From Phytophthora sp. 'mugwort' (taxonomy: Eukaryota; Oomycota; Peronosporomycetes; Peronosporales; Peronosporaceae): a stretch of 64,000 bases of DNA. Location of the stretch: positions 2,108,001 to 2,172,000 of the forward strand of contig JAUCEF010000009.1 of assembly GCA_033558025.1 (NCBI GenBank), in the 5' to 3' direction. The position numbers and the translations under genes were made by a program. The notes beneath the pieces were generated by a model that made no database searches, was not told the origin of the DNA, and saw nothing but the letters and a program-made list of their open reading frames with translations. Shown here in pieces: positions 33,421 through 45,792 of the stretch. The first letter of the stretch is position 1. The number at the start of each line of letters is the position of its first letter.

Positions 33421-34696
33421 AAGGAACAATACAATGTTGGCATTGAAGAATTCAAATTGGGGCTTGACTACACATTTCCATCAAGTTTTCAATGTAAATT
33501 GACACAACACTGTGCAGATGGCATGAACGAGGATATGCTCAGTAAAGATGATAAAGACATGGAAGACGAGGAAATCCCCGTCGTCTACTTACTGTTCATT
33601 GTGCTTGGAATTGTGTTGGTACTATGGACTGGAGATCGCTACGAGCGCCTCCGGGTGAGAAAATCACCGTTCAATCCGACTTCTACCCCAAGTTTAAAGC
33701 CCAGAGCACCTACAGCGTACCGTAAAACACTGCGTTGCTCACCTGAAGGCCTTCGATGAGCTATGTCAGTTTTTAGAGGCCTTTACTACAATAATTATGT
33801 CCTTCCAGGGAAGAATTCGCAGTATACTTTAACTTTGGAGTTGTGATGTCGTCCCTCTCCAGTTGTGTAGCTGGTGACGTTCTTTGAGCGACAGCGTCTG
33901 TAGTAGCTGCACTAGCATCGCGCAGGTACGAAGCAGCAGCAACGTACTTCATGATGTTGCGCGGAATGCTTGCCAAAAAGGAAACCCTCTCCAGGAGCAT
34001 AGTACGTGTATGCTGTTTTAAAGGTCGGTAGTGAAAAGTCTCTACATCGACTTTTGTAGACTTGGACAACTTCTGTCGCCGACTTTTTCCTCCGCCATTT
34101 AAGTCGTCAGCGATAAGAAGCACTGCGTTTCTAGTTGGACAATGCTCTAAGGTTGGTTCCAATTGGGCAATACTCTAAGGTCGATTCAAAATTTTGGGGG
34201 CTCATACTGGGTTAAGTACTGGACATCAAAGCGGATGATTTTCATATTAAAATTTGTTGAACTGTTTTTACAACACATTTGTGCTGATGTATTTGCGAGC
34301 GGAATGCGTGTGTACACTTGGCCCTGGAATCCCGATTAACATGCTGTGTCTAACTTCCAAATACGTAAAGTGCTTCAATCCAGTTACCTAGCTAAAGATA
34401 AAAAAAAAATCGGTTCCGGCTTCTATAGGACAGTAAACAAACTCAAATAGAAGGCCAACTTAAAATCAAGGGGAGAGGGCTCAAACCCAACTCAAACTGG
34501 GTTAAGTACTGAAAATGGCAAAATGGCTAATTCACTCCGTTTTCACGTTCTATTTGTTCATTATTGTATAGGGGGTTAATTTCCACGTTGAGATCACTCA
34601 GTCAACGCAGTTACATATAGCTCTATGTGGTGGTGGGTGGATGGGTGTCCCGTAACGAGCGGGGTCTCGCTGACAACAAAGCACGTTACCGTGCGA
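33421..34696. other. Outer part of palindrome arm 2: no recognised gene
   Basis: Inverted counterpart of 28354-29640, with a dispersed repeat copy at 34220-34420 (+) and the same unrecognised frames. Confidence 0.5.
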
Positions 34697-35497
34697 TTAG
34701 AAGTTTGACTCGCAGTCCTTGCCCTTGGGACTGTACGTTGCTGGCGTCGAGGTGGTCGGGGCGGGCGTCACTGCGGCCTCCGTCACAGGTGCTTCCGTCA
34801 CAGGGGATTCCGGAGCGGGAGCCTCCGTGGCTGGAGCCTCCATCACCGTCGTCGGGGCTGGCGTCGGGGCCTCCGTCTCGGCCTCGCCCTGCACCTGATC
34901 CACGTTTTGAGTAGCATCCTGCACAGTCGTCGAAACGCTCGGCGTGGCGCCATCGCACGCCTCAGCGTCGCCCGAGCCGAAGTCCTGCGTCCAGTAATGC
35001 TGGTACGTGCCGTCCTTGTTAAACGCGTACGCCGAGCCGAACATGGTGTACTCGCCCATGATGTTCTCCAGGTGCTCCGGAGAGTTGATCCACGCCACCA
35101 TCACGGCGTCCACGTCCACCTGACCGGCGGCCACGTTCTCGGCCACAGCGCTCCAGTCGTAGCCGGTCTGAGTGATACGCTCCGACATGGTCGAGCCGTC
35201 CGAGCCGTCGTGGGCCATGTAGTCCTTGGCGGCCATGTCGTCCGAGTGGCGCTGGGCGGCGGTGTGCAGCTTCTTGTTCAGGCACAGAGGTGACAGGCCA
35301 CCGGTGGCCCGCTGCTTGTTGACGGCGGCCAGCATGGACGAGGCGTAGTCGTCGTAGGCCAGGTACGTCTCGACGTTGGTGGCGATGGTGGTGCCGCCAA
35401 GGTTGCGCTGGCGGAGGTTGGACGCTGCGGAGAAACCATTGGATGCAGCTGCTACGATAAGAAGTAGGGCAAGCGAAGACTGAGCGATGGCCACCAT
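34697..35497 (-). CDS. Secreted CAP/PR-1-like protein, copy 3 (type V)
   Basis: Same 266-residue product as copy 2 (MVAIAQ start, TVMEAP tail), on the opposite strand at the mirror position of the palindrome (27553 and 35497 sum to 63050). Its upstream DNA is the V end of spacer X with an Inr+FPR-like core at 35539-35554. All CAP site residues are kept. Confidence 0.92.
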   Translation of the reverse strand: MVAIAQSSLALLLIVAAASNGFSAASNLRQRNLGGTTIATNVETYLAYDDYASSMLAAVNKQRATGGLSPLCLNKKLHTAAQRHSDDMAAKDYMAHDGSDGSTMSERITQTGYDWSAVAENVAAGQVDVDAVMVAWINSPEHLENIMGEYTMFGSAYAFNKDGTYQHYWTQDFGSGDAEACDGATPSVSTTVQDATQNVDQVQGEAETEAPTPAPTTVMEAPATEAPAPESPVTEAPVTEAAVTPAPTTSTPATYSPKGKDCESNF

Positions 35498-35538
35498 TGT
35501 AGTTTGAGCTGTCGGTCCTGATATGGGTAGAAGGTGGC

Positions 35539-35554
35539 AAATTGGCTAGTGAGC
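35539..35554 (-). promoter_or_regulatory. Inr+FPR core of CAP copy 3
   Basis: Minus strand reads GCTCACTAGCCAATTT, identical to 27496-27511; the same site recurs at 44659-44674 for copy 5. Confidence 0.65.
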
Positions 35555-36600
35555 ACTTTGTAGGCCAGCATGACGCGTAAAGGCCTGGTCTGGTCTGCTT
35601 GCATGCTGGCATACCCTCTGCCCGTACTCGTCACAATAGGGACACTCTCGCGCGTCCGTCTGGTTCCACTGGCGAGGAGCTTGTGGCGGTGCCTCGTCGG
35701 TCCGTCCGTGTGGTATTTCACCGCGAGCGTTGAAAACAGTTGCCCGGCTCGAATGATTGACTGGAACAGAGACCGCGCTTCCCGTGGTCGCATTGCGCCG
35801 TCATTTCGCTTGTGGCGTTGCGGGTTGCGGAGATTTGGCACCAGTGCATCGCCGTGTTGTGTGCCTCGAATCCATCAACTGCGGCGCACAGAGCCAAGGG
35901 CCGTTCAACATTCGGACCGCGCTCGAATGGGACCGGAACTTTCTCGCGACAGCCGTTGGCCGTGCGAGCTTCGACACTATTAAGTACATGTATAGGGCTT
36001 TCCTTCATCGTGCGAAGGTCATCCGTTGTTGATGCCGTGTTGTGTGGGTGCTCGGAGCGTCGGCTTCATCAAGTACATGTACACATCGCCGATACAATTT
36101 AAAATGACAACTGAGTATTGCTCAAAAGGCCAATCGAAACTTATGCTGCGTTTTGCAACGTTTTTAGAACCAATCTGGAACAGCTGTACCACGTCACAAA
36201 TAAGCGTCAGCTGGCGGCCACAATGCAACAATGCAATGATCGACACGGGAGCTTTCGCGTCCTCGCGCGCAGTTTTGCTGAAGTCAGAGACCTCAGTTTC
36301 CGAGAGATAACCCAACTGTTCGCCCGTTTGCAACGAAGCCCAATTGGCGACGCTGGCGTGGCCCTTCCGCCGCAGCACCTGGGGTTCCGGTTCGTGGCGG
36401 ACATGCCTTGTCGACCGAACATACTCGGGCGTCAGCGTCTGGACTATATCGGTGCGCCAAAGTGGCTCGGCGATATGCGACCGAGGCAAGGGACACATTG
36501 TCTGGTGCGTGCAACTTCCAAAAAGCCATCAGGTAACCACGCTCCTATGTTCTGCTCGTCACCACAGGATCGATCGACTGCTGACATACTCATTGCTGAG

Positions 36601-36616
36601 CCTCAGTTTTCAATTT
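36601..36616 (+). promoter_or_regulatory. Inr+FPR core of CAP copy 4
   Basis: CCTCAGTTTTCAATTT, 57 bases before the ATG at 36673; identical site at 45721-45736 for copy 6. Confidence 0.7.
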
Positions 36617-36672
36617 GCCCTCTTCTATCCGCATCGCAACCAACTCAATCAACTTACAACCCATTCTAAACA

Positions 36673-37473
36673 ATGACGGTCATCACTCAGTCTTCGCTTG
36701 CCCTACTTCTTATCGTAGCAGCTGCATCCAATGGTTTCTCCGCAGCGTCCAACCTCCGCCAGCGCAACCTTGGCGGCACCACCATCGCCACCAACGTCGA
36801 GACGTACCTGGCCTACGACGACTACGCCTCGTCCATGCTGGCCGCCGTCAACAAGCAGCGGGCCACCGGTGGCCTGTCACCTCTGTGCCTGAACAAGAAG
36901 CTGCACACCGCCGCCCAGCGCCACTCGGACGACATGGCCGCCAAGGACTACATGGCCCACGACGGCTCGGACGGCTCGACCATGTCGGAGCGTATCACTC
37001 AGACCGGCTACGACTGGAGCGCTGTGGCCGAGAACGTGGCCGCCGGTCAGGTGGACGTGGACGCCGTGATGGTGGCGTGGATCAACTCTCCGGAGCACCT
37101 GGAGAACATCATGGGCGAGTACACCATGTTCGGCTCGGCGTACGCGTTTAACAAGGACGGCACGTACCAGCATTACTGGACGCAGGACTTCGGCTCGGGC
37201 GACGCTGAGGCGTGCGATGGCGCCACGCCGAGCGTTTCGACGACTGTGCAGGATGCTACTCAAAACGTGGATCAGGTGCAGGGCGAGGCCGAGACGGAGG
37301 CCCCGACGCCAGCCCCGACGACGGTGATGGAGGCTCCAGCCACGGAGGCTCCCGCTCCGGAATCCCCTGTGACGGAAGCACCTGTGACGGAGGCCGCAGT
37401 GACGCCCGCCCCGACCACCTCGACGCCAGCAACGTACAGTCCCAAGGGCAAGGACTGCGAGTCAAACTTCTAA
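36673..37473 (+). CDS. Secreted CAP/PR-1-like protein, copy 4 (type T)
   Basis: 266 residues with MTVITQ start and TVMEAP tail. It mirrors copy 1 in the large palindrome, yet shares the TVMEAP variant with the inner copies, so it has been partly homogenised with them. Signal peptide, CAP domain, VTEAP tail and DCESNF end are complete. Confidence 0.92.
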   Translation: MTVITQSSLALLLIVAAASNGFSAASNLRQRNLGGTTIATNVETYLAYDDYASSMLAAVNKQRATGGLSPLCLNKKLHTAAQRHSDDMAAKDYMAHDGSDGSTMSERITQTGYDWSAVAENVAAGQVDVDAVMVAWINSPEHLENIMGEYTMFGSAYAFNKDGTYQHYWTQDFGSGDAEACDGATPSVSTTVQDATQNVDQVQGEAETEAPTPAPTTVMEAPATEAPAPESPVTEAPVTEAAVTPAPTTSTPATYSPKGKDCESNF

Positions 37474-40400
37474 TCGCACGGTAACGTGCTTTGTTGTCAG
37501 CGAGACCCCGCTCGTTACGGGACACCCATCCACCCACCACCACATAGAGCTATATGTAACTGCGTTGACTGAGTGATCTCAACGTGGAAATTAACCCCCT
37601 ATACAATAATGAACAAATAGAACGTGAAAACGGAGTGAATTAGCCATTTTGCCATTTTCAGTACTTAACCCAGTTTGAGTTGGGTTTGAGCCCTCTCCCC
37701 TTGATTTTAAGTTGGCCTTCTATTTGAGTTTGTTTACTGTCCTATAGAAGCCGGAACCGATTTTTTTTTTATCTTTAGCTAGGTAACTGGATTGAAGCAC
37801 TTTACGTATTTGGAAGTTAGACACAGCATGTTAATCGGGATTCCAGGGCCAAGTGTACACACGCATTCCGCTCGCAAATACATCAGCACAAATGTGTTGT
37901 AAAAACAGTTCAACAAATTTTAATATGAAAATCATCCGCTTTGATGTCCAGTACTTAACCCAGTATGAGCCCCCAAAATTTTGAATCGACCTTAGAGTAT
38001 TGCCCAATTGGAACCAACCTTAGAGCATTGTCCAACTAGAAACGCAGTGCTTCTTATCGCTGACGACTTAAATGGCGGAGGAAAAAGTCGGCGACAGAAG
38101 TTGTCCAAGTCTACAAAAGTCGATGTAGAGACTTTTCACTACCGACCTTTAAAACAGCATACACGTACTATGCTCCTGGAGAGGGTTTCCTTTTTGGCAA
38201 GCATTCCGCGCAACATCATGAAGTACGTTGCTGCTGCTTCGTACCTGCGCGATGCTAGTGCAGCTACTACAGACGCTGTCGCTCAAAGAACGTCACCAGC
38301 TACACAACTGGAGAGGGACGACATCACAACTCCAAAGTTAAAGTATACTGCGAATTCTTCCCTGGAAGGACATAATTATTGTAGTAAAGGCCTCTAAAAA
38401 CTGACATAGCTCATCGAAGGCCTTCAGGTGAGCAACGCAGTGTTTTACGGTACGCTGTAGGTGCTCTGGGCTTTAAACTTGGGGTAGAAGTCGGATTGAA
38501 CGGTGATTTTCTCACCCGGAGGCGCTCGTAGCGATCTCCAGTCCATAGTACCAACACAATTCCAAGCACAATGAACAGTAAGTAGACGACGGGGATTTCC
38601 TCGTCTTCCATGTCTTTATCATCTTTACTGAGCATATCCTCGTTCATGCCATCTGCACAGTGTTGTGTCAATTTACATTGAAAACTTGATGGAAATGTGT
38701 AGTCAAGCCCCAATTTGAATTCTTCAATGCCAACATTGTATTGTTCCTTACACACTGCTCTCACTCAGACTGCAGTTCTGAGAAATAGGAGCATTTCCAG
38801 CGTCGCTGACTTCATCGCGCGGCCCGCTGACCGGTGAAAACTAGCTTGGACTGAGAGAACATCTCTCACAGGTGTTGGACGTTGGAGGGATAAAGTTGGT
38901 TCCGATGCAATCTACCTTAGGGCTAGAAAAGCGGCAGCGCTTCAATACCTGCTGTGCGAAAAACATCTTCTTTTCTGCGTCATTGAGCTCCTCCTCCGGC
39001 TCTTGCTCACGTGTTACAAGAAGTCTGGTGCTGGCAGACCTTTCGGTTGTCGTCAACTTCTGTCAGGACTGCAACTTGACTAGCACGCACTCATACGTCG
39101 GGTTGCTGAGAATAGAAACATTTGCACTGAGGTACGCTTCGTGATATGATAGTTCTCATTAGTGTGGTCGAATCTATCAAGCACCTCCAGCATAGTAATT
39201 GACTCACCTTGAAGTTCAGTGGTGATACTGTCAAGCTTGATTAAGTCCTTCGTCAACTCCGAAACTGCCATAGCTTCCGTTGCCGTTAAGGTTAACTGAT
39301 CCACGCCACTTCTTTGTACCGTTCCACCTGGTTTCATTCTTGAACTTCGGGTGTTTGCCAGTAACCTTCGCGAGACACACTCGACCCTTTACCGTCGCCA
39401 ATTTGAGCATCAACCTATTGGCTCTATTAACGAGCGTGGTGTGATCTCCAAGAAATAGTTGAACAGCTAGGTTTTCGCGGGTTCGACTACTGGAAGTGGT
39501 GGACAACTCGTATTGGATTCCCTGGCAACCCCAGCTTCTCGTTTCCGAACAAATCCGACCCGTGTCCGACTTCATCATCGGCGACGCTCTCCACGGACTC
39601 GACTCCAAGCGACCAATGCGGGGCTCCACCACCAATAATAAATGCAGCCCTGGGCGTCATTCAACACTTCTTCCTCGCAGTCCACTCCCCGCAGACGATA
39701 CACAGGTCCGCATATTCCTGAAGGAGTCAGCCGGCGCGACAAGCCAGCCCCACAGAAGGCCCTTGTTTCAGTGGCACTCCGCGAGATATGTTATAATTCT
39801 CTCGACCTTCCTGACCCAGACGACCTTGCACGCTGGGGGGGGTCTGTGTCTGGTCTTCTTCTTCGTTCTCCGGCGATCGAGATCGTGGCCAGCACAGCAA
39901 CGACCTTCTCTGGCTTGCTCTCAATGCAGCTGATGTCACTGCTGTTGACACGTCCGGCGACGTCACAACTGATCCAGGCGGCATAACAGCGTGCATTCGG
40001 TTGCGCGGCTCGAAGATAAACTTGGGCGGCGCTCCCGTTACACTACTGCTGGCTTGCTCAGGGCTTCCGTACCTTTCCCCAGTACTCGGTATACTGCTTC
40101 TTATCCGTTCCAGAGGGAACATGTCTACCATGACGCCAGCCGCGATGTTCATACAAGGAAGGCAAGTCCTGCTGCATCTCTGCAGGCCGACGTGGCGAGT
40201 TCACTACGGATGCGGCTTAAGCGAGAGGCGTAAGAAGAACCCGCGCAAATACGGCGCGCACCCACTCAGGTCCGGCTGAGCCACCAACATGTACCCAGCA
40301 GGCGTTGACGCGCTCACTATCCAATTTTACGGCCGATGGGCTTCGGACGAGTTCAAGTTCTACACCTGCCTGTGCAGCGAGTCCGGCTCATCGATGGTAG

Positions 40401-43400
40401 CAAGGATGATGAGCGGGGTCAGAGATTCGACAACGCTACAGTGACCCCCACTTCGGTGCGCGGTGTTCGAGTGGAATGGGGGGGGGGTCAGGATGCTGAA
40501 ACAAAGGTTTCCATAAAAGCGATCAGACGCGGAGGTTTCGTAACGATGCCTTATACACAGAAGGATGCGGCAAGGCAATTTCAGTTCGCGTTCTTCGCGA
40601 AGAACACCAAGTTAGATCCGCCAACCCTCATTCCTAGGGCGCAGCCCGTACATACGGTCGGGTTGTAGCGCGGTAAACACTTTCCTAACTGTAACATTAC
40701 TAATCTGACTCCAACATCTGTACGCGCTGTTCGACTGGAAACGTATTATACGAGGTATACGCGGCTGACAAAACGACCGAGAACTAACAAATCGGATCCT
40801 GAAGGCATTGCTAATGCGGTACCATAGTGTGATTCACATCTGCCGGGATAAAACAATTCACACACAGCACCGAATAGCTCACTTCCGTCGGGTGGCTTCC
40901 GATAGGGGAGCGTTGGGAGCAATAGTTGATAGCAACGATACTGTGGCCGAACGTTTCCCGGGGCTGTTGGTGTTGAGCGGAATGTCCTTACTTCGTGCTG
41001 CTTGATAAACTAACAAGCGTAGTGTATGTATGCCGCGCTGTCAGGGGAGCATGTCAGTGTACCAGAACGCCAATGCGAATACGGTTGATACGGTCCCACC
41101 GGACATCAAAGTGGATAACTGAATGCTTTTCATATTTGTTGAATTGCTTGTGTCCTTTCGATGTGCTTACAATACAATTGTTGTTAACATACCTTGCGAG
41201 CGAAATGCATGTGTACACTAAGTCCTGGAGCCTCTCAGCTAACATGTTTGGCTAACCTTCCAATACGTAGAGTCGATCCAGTTACCTAGCTATGAGCGTC
41301 GTCCAAAAAGCGATTGCACACCGACTTATTGCTTAGCCAGGACATTTGAAAACAGTTGGTGGCCGTTTTTTCGACTTAAAAGTCGGCAAAAAAGTAGGTC
41401 TGACACCTACTTTTCCGAGGAGAGACGACGTTTTGGAGGGGAATCAAAGTTAAAGTGCTTTCAGGATGGAAAGTCTAATGAGGCACGGTTTTGTGGCGCA
41501 GATAACGGCGGTATGGGCGTCGGCATCGACATAGTTAGTGCCGCGGTGATCGCGGAGAACGTTGATGGTGTTGCCCTGGACGTGGGTGCCGCTGCGTCAG
41601 ATGCATACGCTTTCATTTATCGCTATTTTGTGTCACCGATGGTTCCAGATCATCTGCAACCATTCGTCGTTGTTGACAACTGTTCCGATAACCAGTGCCT
41701 TGGTGACAGGGGAGATATACACTTCATTGGGTGCGCCAGCCATAGGTTAACCTAGCTGTTCAACTATTTCTTGGAGATCACACCACGCTCGTTAATAGAG
41801 CCAATAGGTTGATGCTCAAGTTGGCGACGGTAAAGGGTCGAGTGTGTCTCGCGAAGGTTACTGGCAAACACCCGAAGTTCAAGAATGAAACCAGGTGGAA
41901 CGGTACAAAGAAGATGCTCAAACGATGTGATAAGTTCATACCAGTTCTTCGTCAAATGAGTACAGCAGATGCAGTAAAATGTGGCGTGGATCAGTTAACC
42001 TTAACGGCAACGGAAGCTATGGCAGTTTCGGAGTTGACGAAGGACTTAATCAAGCTTGACAGTATCACCACTGAACTTCAAGGTGAGTCAATTACTATGC
42101 TGGAGGTGCTTGATAGATTCGACCACACTAATGAGAACTATCATATCACGAAGCGTACCTCAGTGCAAATGTTTCTATTCTCAGCAACCCGACGTATGAG
42201 TGCGTGCTAGTCAAGTTGCAGTCCTGACAGAAGTTGACGACAACCGAAAGGTCTGCCAGCACCAGACTTCTTGTAACACGTGAGCAAGAGCCGGAGGAGG
42301 AGCTCAATGACGCAGAAAAGAAGATGTTTTTCGCACAGCAGGTATTGAAGCGCTGCCGCTTTTCTAGCCCTAAGGTAGATTGCATCGGAACCAACTTTAT
42401 CCCTCCAACGTCCAACACCTGTGAGAGATGTTCTCTCAGTCCAAGCTAGTTTTCACCGGTCAGCGGGCCGCGCGATGAAGTCAGCGACGCTGGAAATGCT
42501 CCTATTTCTCAGAACTGCAGTCTGAGTGAGAGCAGTGTGTAAGGAACAATACAATGTTGGCATTGAAGAATTCAAATTGGGGCTTGACTACACATTTCCA
42601 TCAAGTTTTCAATGTAAATTGACACAACACTGTGCAGATGGCATGAACGAGGATATGCTCAGTAAAGATGATAAAGACATGGAAGACGAGGAAATCCCCG
42701 TCGTCTACTTACTGTTCATTGTGCTTGGAATTGTGTTGGTACTATGGACTGGAGATCGCTACGAGCGCCTCCGGGTGAGAAAATCACCGTTCAATCCGAC
42801 TTCTACCCCAAGTTTAAAGCCCAGAGCACCTACAGCGTACCGTAAAACACTGCGTTGCTCACCTGAAGGCCTTCGATGAGCTATGTCAGTTTTTAGAGGC
42901 CTTTACTACAATAATTATGTCCTTCCAGGGAAGAATTCGCAGTATACTTTAACTTTGGAGTTGTGATGTCGTCCCTCTCCAGTTGTGTAGCTGGTGACGT
43001 TCTTTGAGCGACAGCGTCTGTAGTAGCTGCACTAGCATCGCGCAGGTACGAAGCAGCAGCAACGTACTTCATGATGTTGCGCGGAATGCTTGCCAAAAAG
43101 GAAACCCTCTCCAGGAGCATAGTACGTGTATGCTGTTTTAAAGGTCGGTAGTGAAAAGTCTCTACATCGACTTTTGTAGACTTGGACAACTTCTGTCGCC
43201 GACTTTTTCCTCCGCCATTTAAGTCGTCAGCGATAAGAAGCACTGCGTTTCTAGTTGGACAATGCTCTAAGGTTGGTTCCAATTGGGCAATACTCTAAGG
43301 TCGATTCAAAATTTTGGGGGCTCATACTGGGTTAAGTACTGGACATCAAAGCGGATGATTTTCATATTAAAATTTGTTGAACTGTTTTTACAACACATTT

Positions 43401-43816
43401 GTGCTGATGTATTTGCGAGCGGAATGCGTGTGTACACTTGGCCCTGGAATCCCGATTAACATGCTGTGTCTAACTTCCAAATACGTAAAGTGCTTCAATC
43501 CAGTTACCTAGCTAAAGATAAAAAAAAAATCGGTTCCGGCTTCTATAGGACAGTAAACAAACTCAAATAGAAGGCCAACTTAAAATCAAGGGGAGAGGGC
43601 TCAAACCCAACTCAAACTGGGTTAAGTACTGAAAATGGCAAAATGGCTAATTCACTCCGTTTTCACGTTCTATTTGTTCATTATTGTATAGGGGGTTAAT
43701 TTCCACGTTGAGATCACTCAGTCAACGCAGTTACATATAGCTCTATGTGGTGGTGGGTGGATGGGTGTCCCGTAACGAGCGGGGTCTCGCTGACAACAAA
43801 GCACGTTACCGTGCGA
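37474..43816. repeat. Second copy of the transposon-bearing interval (9,120 bp to the right of 28354-34696)
   Basis: Contains the same elements at +9,120: dispersed repeats at 37750-37950 (-), 40990-41300 (+) and 43340-43540 (+), partial hAT at about 38761-39474 (-), Crypton remnant at 39496-40430 (+) and hAT at 41513-42540 (+). No difference from the first copy was noticed in the lines compared. Confidence 0.9.
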
Positions 43817-44617
43817 TTAGAAGTTTGACTCGCAGTCCTTGCCCTTGGGACTGTACGTTGCTGGCGTCGAGGTGGTCGGGGCGGGCGTCACTGCGGCCTC
43901 CGTCACAGGTGCTTCCGTCACAGGGGATTCCGGAGCGGGAGCCTCCGTGGCTGGAGCCTCCATCACCGTCGTCGGGGCTGGCGTCGGGGCCTCCGTCTCG
44001 GCCTCGCCCTGCACCTGATCCACGTTTTGAGTAGCATCCTGCACAGTCGTCGAAACGCTCGGCGTGGCGCCATCGCACGCCTCAGCGTCGCCCGAGCCGA
44101 AGTCCTGCGTCCAGTAATGCTGGTACGTGCCGTCCTTGTTAAACGCGTACGCCGAGCCGAACATGGTGTACTCGCCCATGATGTTCTCCAGGTGCTCCGG
44201 AGAGTTGATCCACGCCACCATCACGGCGTCCACGTCCACCTGACCGGCGGCCACGTTCTCGGCCACAGCGCTCCAGTCGTAGCCGGTCTGAGTGATACGC
44301 TCCGACATGGTCGAGCCGTCCGAGCCGTCGTGGGCCATGTAGTCCTTGGCGGCCATGTCGTCCGAGTGGCGCTGGGCGGCGGTGTGCAGCTTCTTGTTCA
44401 GGCACAGAGGTGACAGGCCACCGGTGGCCCGCTGCTTGTTGACGGCGGCCAGCATGGACGAGGCGTAGTCGTCGTAGGCCAGGTACGTCTCGACGTTGGT
44501 GGCGATGGTGGTGCCGCCAAGGTTGCGCTGGCGGAGGTTGGACGCTGCGGAGAAACCATTGGATGCAGCTGCTACGATAAGAAGTAGGGCAAGCGAAGAC
44601 TGAGCGATGGCCACCAT
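43817..44617 (-). CDS. Secreted CAP/PR-1-like protein, copy 5 (type V)
   Basis: 266 residues, identical in sequence to copy 3, 9,120 bases to its right. MVAIAQ start, TVMEAP tail, complete CAP site, DCESNF end. Divergent partner at 45793 across spacer X (44618-45792, reference orientation). Confidence 0.92.
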   Translation of the reverse strand: MVAIAQSSLALLLIVAAASNGFSAASNLRQRNLGGTTIATNVETYLAYDDYASSMLAAVNKQRATGGLSPLCLNKKLHTAAQRHSDDMAAKDYMAHDGSDGSTMSERITQTGYDWSAVAENVAAGQVDVDAVMVAWINSPEHLENIMGEYTMFGSAYAFNKDGTYQHYWTQDFGSGDAEACDGATPSVSTTVQDATQNVDQVQGEAETEAPTPAPTTVMEAPATEAPAPESPVTEAPVTEAAVTPAPTTSTPATYSPKGKDCESNF

Positions 44618-45792
44618 TGTAGTTTGAGCTGTCGGTCCTGATATGGGTAGAAGGTGGCAAATTGGCTAGTGAGCACTTTGTAGGCCAGCATGACGCGTAA
44701 AGGCCTGGTCTGGTCTGCTTGCATGCTGGCATACCCTCTGCCCGTACTCGTCACAATAGGGACACTCTCGCGCGTCCGTCTGGTTCCACTGGCGAGGAGC
44801 TTGTGGCGGTGCCTCGTCGGTCCGTCCGTGTGGTATTTCACCGCGAGCGTTGAAAACAGTTGCCCGGCTCGAATGATTGACTGGAACAGAGACCGCGCTT
44901 CCCGTGGTCGCATTGCGCCGTCATTTCGCTTGTGGCGTTGCGGGTTGCGGAGATTTGGCACCAGTGCATCGCCGTGTTGTGTGCCTCGAATCCATCAACT
45001 GCGGCGCACAGAGCCAAGGGCCGTTCAACATTCGGACCGCGCTCGAATGGGACCGGAACTTTCTCGCGACAGCCGTTGGCCGTGCGAGCTTCGACACTAT
45101 TAAGTACATGTATAGGGCTTTCCTTCATCGTGCGAAGGTCATCCGTTGTTGATGCCGTGTTGTGTGGGTGCTCGGAGCGTCGGCTTCATCAAGTACATGT
45201 ACACATCGCCGATACAATTTAAAATGACAACTGAGTATTGCTCAAAAGGCCAATCGAAACTTATGCTGCGTTTTGCAACGTTTTTAGAACCAATCTGGAA
45301 CAGCTGTACCACGTCACAAATAAGCGTCAGCTGGCGGCCACAATGCAACAATGCAATGATCGACACGGGAGCTTTCGCGTCCTCGCGCGCAGTTTTGCTG
45401 AAGTCAGAGACCTCAGTTTCCGAGAGATAACCCAACTGTTCGCCCGTTTGCAACGAAGCCCAATTGGCGACGCTGGCGTGGCCCTTCCGCCGCAGCACCT
45501 GGGGTTCCGGTTCGTGGCGGACATGCCTTGTCGACCGAACATACTCGGGCGTCAGCGTCTGGACTATATCGGTGCGCCAAAGTGGCTCGGCGATATGCGA
45601 CCGAGGCAAGGGACACATTGTCTGGTGCGTGCAACTTCCAAAAAGCCATCAGGTAACCACGCTCCTATGTTCTGCTCGTCACCACAGGATCGATCGACTG
45701 CTGACATACTCATTGCTGAGCCTCAGTTTTCAATTTGCCCTCTTCTATCCGCATCGCAACCAACTCAATCAACTTACAACCCATTCTAAACA
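44618..45792. promoter_or_regulatory. Bidirectional promoter spacer X, third copy
   Basis: Same orientation as 35498-36672. Cores at 44659-44674 (-) and 45721-45736 (+). Confidence 0.7.

Larger units (their letters stand above)
35498..36672. promoter_or_regulatory. Bidirectional promoter spacer X, reference orientation
   Basis: Same 1,175 bp as 26378-27552 but inverted, placing the V end on the left and the T end on the right. Confidence 0.7.
25416..37634. repeat. Large palindrome: ~4.9-5.0-kb inverted arms around a 2.27-kb spacer
   Basis: Positions x and 63050-x carry the same sequence on opposite strands from 25416 to 30188 and, after a 67-bp length difference, to the inner ends 30354 and 32629. 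The arms include two CAP genes each and part of a hAT transposase. A second, shorter palindrome of the same kind is centred 9,120 bp to the right (arms about 36685-39474 and 41749-44605). Confidence 0.93.

Noticed and set aside
33406..33759. 117-codon frame with a hydrophobic segment in each palindrome arm
   Set aside because: It begins inside the hAT 3' end, has no family features and no intact context; probably chance in decayed transposon DNA.
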